Source: a virus
Strand: one strand, 5' to 3'
Length of the DNA: 28,441 nt
Virus record (IMG/VR): IMGVR_UViG_3300010412_000061
Coordinates: 1 to 28,441 of that record
Position 1 is the stretch's first letter. Every line of letters begins with the position of its first letter. The translations under genes were made by a program, and so were the position numbers. Below are positions 25,139 through 28,441 of the stretch, piece after piece. The notes below the pieces were generated by a model that was given only the letters and a program-made list of their open reading frames with translations, searched no databases and was not told the origin of the DNA.

Positions 25139-28100
25139 CTAACACGGGTTTGCAGCTGGGTGTGACCAGCTATACGACGGGCTAGTTACAGAAGCACCTA
25201 AGGAATCTGTTATAACAACGTATATACTACCAGAGAAACTGCCACATAGCGTGGCGAAACCAAAATCAGCTATAGTGCCAAATCTAGTAGTACGCTCAGT
25301 GACACCAGTATGTGTCGCCGTCTTAAGCCCACCGGGACTGAACTGATTGTATGCAACAACTGTGAACGGAGGCGTACCGTATGACCACGACACATCCCAC
25401 CAATAAAAACACTTTTCTCCTAGCGGCAAGCATTCGTCCTCGGAATCAAACAAAATATTATCAAATGTGATACCAGCAACAGTAATGGTCCCGCTAGACG
25501 TACAGGATAATACCTTATTGGTGGCACCCTGAGGCGCAGAGTTGATAGTTAGACTCCAATTATAAGTACCTGCTGTATTATATGTGTGGCTCACACTCTG
25601 AGAAGTCGAGGATGTGCTGTCGCCAAAATTCCAATTATAAGTCACGGGCGTTACTGTATACACCGGACTAATTATATATGCCCCATTAAACGACACGGAG
25701 CCACCTGGCTGAACTGTGGTGGGTCCTACGGTCGGATTGCATGTGAACGAGACCAGACGTACTGTACCTGTAGGCTTAGAACTGCAAGTAGAAGTTCCAT
25801 TAAATTTCTGATCCATGGTAACAGTCTGTATACCTGTACATCCAGTATAATTGTGGGTCACAGATGCCCCACTTGTAGAACCGCTACCGCATGGGAACAA
25901 CCAACCGTAAGACCACGTTCCTGTGCATGGCTGGTTACTAGACGTATTAGCTGAATACTGAATAGCGCTAATTGTATCCGTCTCTATCTGGAACCACGTA
26001 TTATCTAGTGGAGAAATTACTGCAGTCCCCCAAGAACAGCTAGTCACGCAATTGCTAACCTGAAGTGTCTTGGTGCATACCTTGCTGTGCCCAGAAAGTG
26101 TAATCGTTAAAGTTACCGTATAGCTTCCAGAGGACGCATAGGTGTGCGACGGATTCTGCTGAGTAGAAGTGCCGCTATCACCGAAGTCCCAGGCATACGT
26201 CATACCAGTTGTCGAGCACCCACCAGCAGTGGCATTGCTATAGAATGTCACAGCGCTTCCGGCGACTGGAGAAGTCGGGTTATTGGTAATATTACACGTT
26301 AAATCGCAAATCTGGATTGTACCAGATGTTTGACATTTTGGAACTCCGTCATACGATACGGTGACATTCCAGTTATAAGTACCGGCAGCCGCGTATGTGT
26401 GAGAGGTAGAAAAACCAGAGCCACTATACCCGTCGCCGAAATTCCAAGTCCACGTTTGAGCACCACTGCAGTTCTGTGACGATACAGTGGCAGAGAATGG
26501 AACCACATCCCCAACCCATGCTTGCGCAGGCGGTGTCACTCCTGGCGTTAATATACTTATACTGCAAGTACATCCAGCCGATATTATAACAGTGACGTCC
26601 CTGGAGCAAGTCTGTCCGTTGCTTAAACTCCAAGTTAAATTCCAGGTATATGTTCCTGGGGTTGATCCAGCAGTGATAGAGGTGGCCGGCATTGTGGCAC
26701 TACTACCAACTATAGAGGCCACTCCAGTACGTGTATTTGGCTGAACAGCACCAGGGCACGTCCAATCCCAAGTCGCACTACTAAACGGCCCACAATCAGT
26801 ACCAGATATAGCAGCGGTTCCTCCAAGGCTAATAGATTGCCCAGCTGTTACTGTGGTGGACGTCGACCCGTTAACAGTTGCCGTACAAGAAGAGAATGAA
26901 CACGTCCCGGTGGCTGTGATGACAACAGATTTTGTACACGTAACAGATGGATTGCTTGAGGATGACGCCGTTACAGTGGCCGTATATGTCCCTGGAGAAG
27001 TATATGTATGCGAAACACTGGCGCCGGCTCCCGTGCCCCCGTCTCCGAATACCCATGAATAAGTAACATCCGGGGAAGAGCAATTAGATGTAACCGCGCC
27101 CATAGCGAAGTTTACAGTTAGAGGCGCTGTTCCAGAAGTAACATCTGTGGTTATGGACGAATCGCAAGTAATGTTGCACGCCTCAGAGTAATTAATTGTG
27201 TAATCGACATCGCTTGCGATAACGGTTATTGGTGCCCCACCGCCAGCGGGAGTGCCCTGGCAAGACAGCCCAACTCTTCCCACCTTGGTGGCCACAGAAG
27301 AGGTTGATGAGTTACTATACGTCACGGTTGGTGTGGCCGTACTATTGTTAGTCACCGAATAGGAATACGGACTTGTCCCAAATTGACCTAGCTTATCAAA
27401 CTGCCAAGTCCAAGACGTGGGGGTAAAACCATTAGCGACCGCAGTAAGCGGTATTTGCTTACTCCACGGTGCCCCAACCACTGAATATGCCGTGGACGGC
27501 GGGTTGATGATTAAGGACGCAGTACAGGTATTAACATTTGCATGCCCAAATGTGACTGTAACATCGTTTGATATCGATACAGAATACAGAGGAAGACCAC
27601 CGCCATCTGTTTGCGATACTATAGCAGCTTCAGTTACGTCCGAATCTATAGACCCCGATATGTCAACGACTCTGATTCTATAATCGTGAGTAACCTGAGA
27701 AGTATCGGAGCAAATAGGATCTAATACATAAAGTGTAAATGGCACAGACTGAGCTGGAGACATTTTCATAGCAATTCTGTTTGTACCACCGTTAAGATTC
27801 CTATGCTGAGGATCCAGCAAGCAGATACCGCCAAGATAAGATCCTATCAGATAATGAGTGTCGCACGGACCATACGCCCCCCTGTCCAGTATGTTCGGCA
27901 GGCTTGCTGATGTACTGCCGAGTACACTCACTGAGCCAGCGGGCCCCTTAATTCTTTCCACAACAATTGCCAGGCCGTCATCTAAGGGATTAAATGCGCT
28001 CACATAAAGCGCTACTCTCCTATAGCAAGTCTCGCCGCCAGGCCAGGTTACATCATCTGTAGCCGACTGGATGTTAACCGTTGGCTTGATGACAGTTACG

Positions 28101-28441
28101 GAATCTACGTTAACGCAATTAGGAGATGTAGACTTGGTAGCTGTAACAGTGTACAGCTGCTCGATCACATTCGTGGGTGTATAAGGCAATGAGGCCCTTG
28201 GCTGTGCGGAAGTCGGAGAATCCAAATAGGTTGATGGAGCCCAAGAATACGATACGCCTGACTGTGCTGGTATACCAAGTCTTGGCTGAGTTTCAATAAG
28301 ATATAGACCGCCTATCGCCGGCGTGGTGGTGGTGGTTCTAAGAGACTGGAATCTATAATCGTCTCCGGCGTAGTTGTTGGGACCTGCAGCATCAGCAGTC
28401 GGGAGGGGATAGAACTGTAACGTAATTGTTGTAGATCCCGT
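25139..28441 (-). CDS. Cys-rich PKD / Ig-like repeat surface protein (5' end outside window)
   Basis: The frame is open from base 28441 to TAG 25139, giving 1100 residues; the N-terminus is missing. A TTG at 28225 might be taken as start, but it cuts an intact domain (SYSWAPSTYLDSP, then YTVTATK and CVNVDSVTV), so it is internal. From about residue 345 there are six or seven tandem PKD-like domains with the W-x-F-GDG/GDS core and SHTY, GTY, TVT signature (near residues 455, 665, 750, 935); those near 558 and 845 have lost the GDG. Over 30 Cys recur in each repeat at set places. Such domains bind surfaces or sugars in secreted proteins. A fibre, decoration or adhesion role on the virion is inferred. 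It stands upstream of neck and tail genes. No enzyme motif is seen. Confidence 0.8.
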   Translation of the reverse strand, partial: TGSTTITLQFYPLPTADAAGPNNYAGDDYRFQSLRTTTTTPAIGGLYLIETQPRLGIPAQSGVSYSWAPSTYLDSPTSAQPRASLPYTPTNVIEQLYTVTATKSTSPNCVNVDSVTVIKPTVNIQSATDDVTWPGGETCYRRVALYVSAFNPLDDGLAIVVERIKGPAGSVSVLGSTSASLPNILDRGAYGPCDTHYLIGSYLGGICLLDPQHRNLNGGTNRIAMKMSPAQSVPFTLYVLDPICSDTSQVTHDYRIRVVDISGSIDSDVTEAAIVSQTDGGGLPLYSVSISNDVTVTFGHANVNTCTASLIINPPSTAYSVVGAPWSKQIPLTAVANGFTPTSWTWQFDKLGQFGTSPYSYSVTNNSTATPTVTYSNSSTSSVATKVGRVGLSCQGTPAGGGAPITVIASDVDYTINYSEACNITCDSSITTDVTSGTAPLTVNFAMGAVTSNCSSPDVTYSWVFGDGGTGAGASVSHTYTSPGTYTATVTASSSSNPSVTCTKSVVITATGTCSFSSCTATVNGSTSTTVTAGQSISLGGTAAISGTDCGPFSSATWDWTCPGAVQPNTRTGVASIVGSSATMPATSITAGSTPGTYTWNLTWSLSNGQTCSRDVTVIISAGCTCSISILTPGVTPPAQAWVGDVVPFSATVSSQNCSGAQTWTWNFGDGYSGSGFSTSHTYAAAGTYNWNVTVSYDGVPKCQTSGTIQICDLTCNITNNPTSPVAGSAVTFYSNATAGGCSTTGMTYAWDFGDSGTSTQQNPSHTYASSGSYTVTLTITLSGHSKVCTKTLQVSNCVTSCSWGTAVISPLDNTWFQIETDTISAIQYSANTSSNQPCTGTWSYGWLFPCGSGSTSGASVTHNYTGCTGIQTVTMDQKFNGTSTCSSKPTGTVRLVSFTCNPTVGPTTVQPGGSVSFNGAYIISPVYTVTPVTYNWNFGDSTSSTSQSVSHTYNTAGTYNWSLTINSAPQGATNKVLSCTSSGTITVAGITFDNILFDSEDECLPLGEKCFYWWDVSWSYGTPPFTVVAYNQFSPGGLKTATHTGVTERTTRFGTIADFGFATLCGSFSGSIYVVITDSLGASVTSPSYSWSHPAANPC

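Noticed and set aside
1-28441. Alternative genetic code, as in some large phages
   Set aside because: TAA, TAG and TGA all end genes at sensible places, and no gene needs read-through of a stop codon apart from the chaperone frameshift.
1-28441. tRNA genes, CRISPR arrays, insertion sequences or integration sites
   Set aside because: All gaps are 109 bases or shorter and none shows a cloverleaf, regular direct repeats with spacers, or transposase remnants.

Overview
The window is a piece of the late structural region of a contractile-tailed phage (Caudoviricetes, myovirus morphology). Every supported gene lies on the minus strand, so transcription runs from base 28441 towards base 1. No capsid, packaging, replication or lysis gene is visible. 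A defective prophage or tailocin therefore cannot be excluded, but the gene sizes (a 1465-residue sheath, two tape-measure-sized proteins of over 1100 residues, a 1501-residue hub) suggest a large phage. TAA, TAG and TGA all end genes, so there is no sign of stop-codon reassignment. Several genes have strong AGGAGG-type ribosome binding sites. The host cannot be named.

Layout in transcription order: a partial Cys-rich PKD/Ig-like repeat protein that enters from outside the window (28441-25139); a coiled-coil plus beta-domain protein (25082-24381); a probable neck or tail-completion protein (24370-23477); a very long tail sheath protein (23367-18970); two paralogous tail tube proteins (18912-18115 and 18037-17315); tail assembly chaperone G and its G-T fusion made by -1 frameshifting at AAAAAAC (17242-16272), ended by an intrinsic terminator; two paralogous tape-measure-like proteins, one with an M15 peptidase domain and the other with a transglycosylase domain (16210-12803 and 12796-9158); a baseplate or tube-initiator-like protein (9143-8109); a tail hub protein with coiled-coil insertions (8109-3604); a small unknown protein (3604-3164); and a baseplate spike with an OB-fold-like N-terminus and beta-structured repeats that leaves the window at base 1 (3156-1).

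Together these genes encode most of a contractile tail. The chaperone and tape measures set up tube assembly, the tube proteins polymerise and are wrapped by the sheath, and the hub and spike form the puncturing tip. The wall-cleaving domains ride on the tape measures. Both tube and tape measure are duplicated, which raises the possibility of a heteromeric or two-zone tail.

The non-coding gaps are all short (109 bases or less) but rich in structure. Two perfect 11-bp GC hairpins sit 20-22 bases upstream of start codons. A repeated module (TCTATTAATA next to a 7-3-7 inverted repeat) lies 47-48 bases upstream of the sheath gene and of the second tube gene. A textbook frameshift signal joins chaperone G to T.
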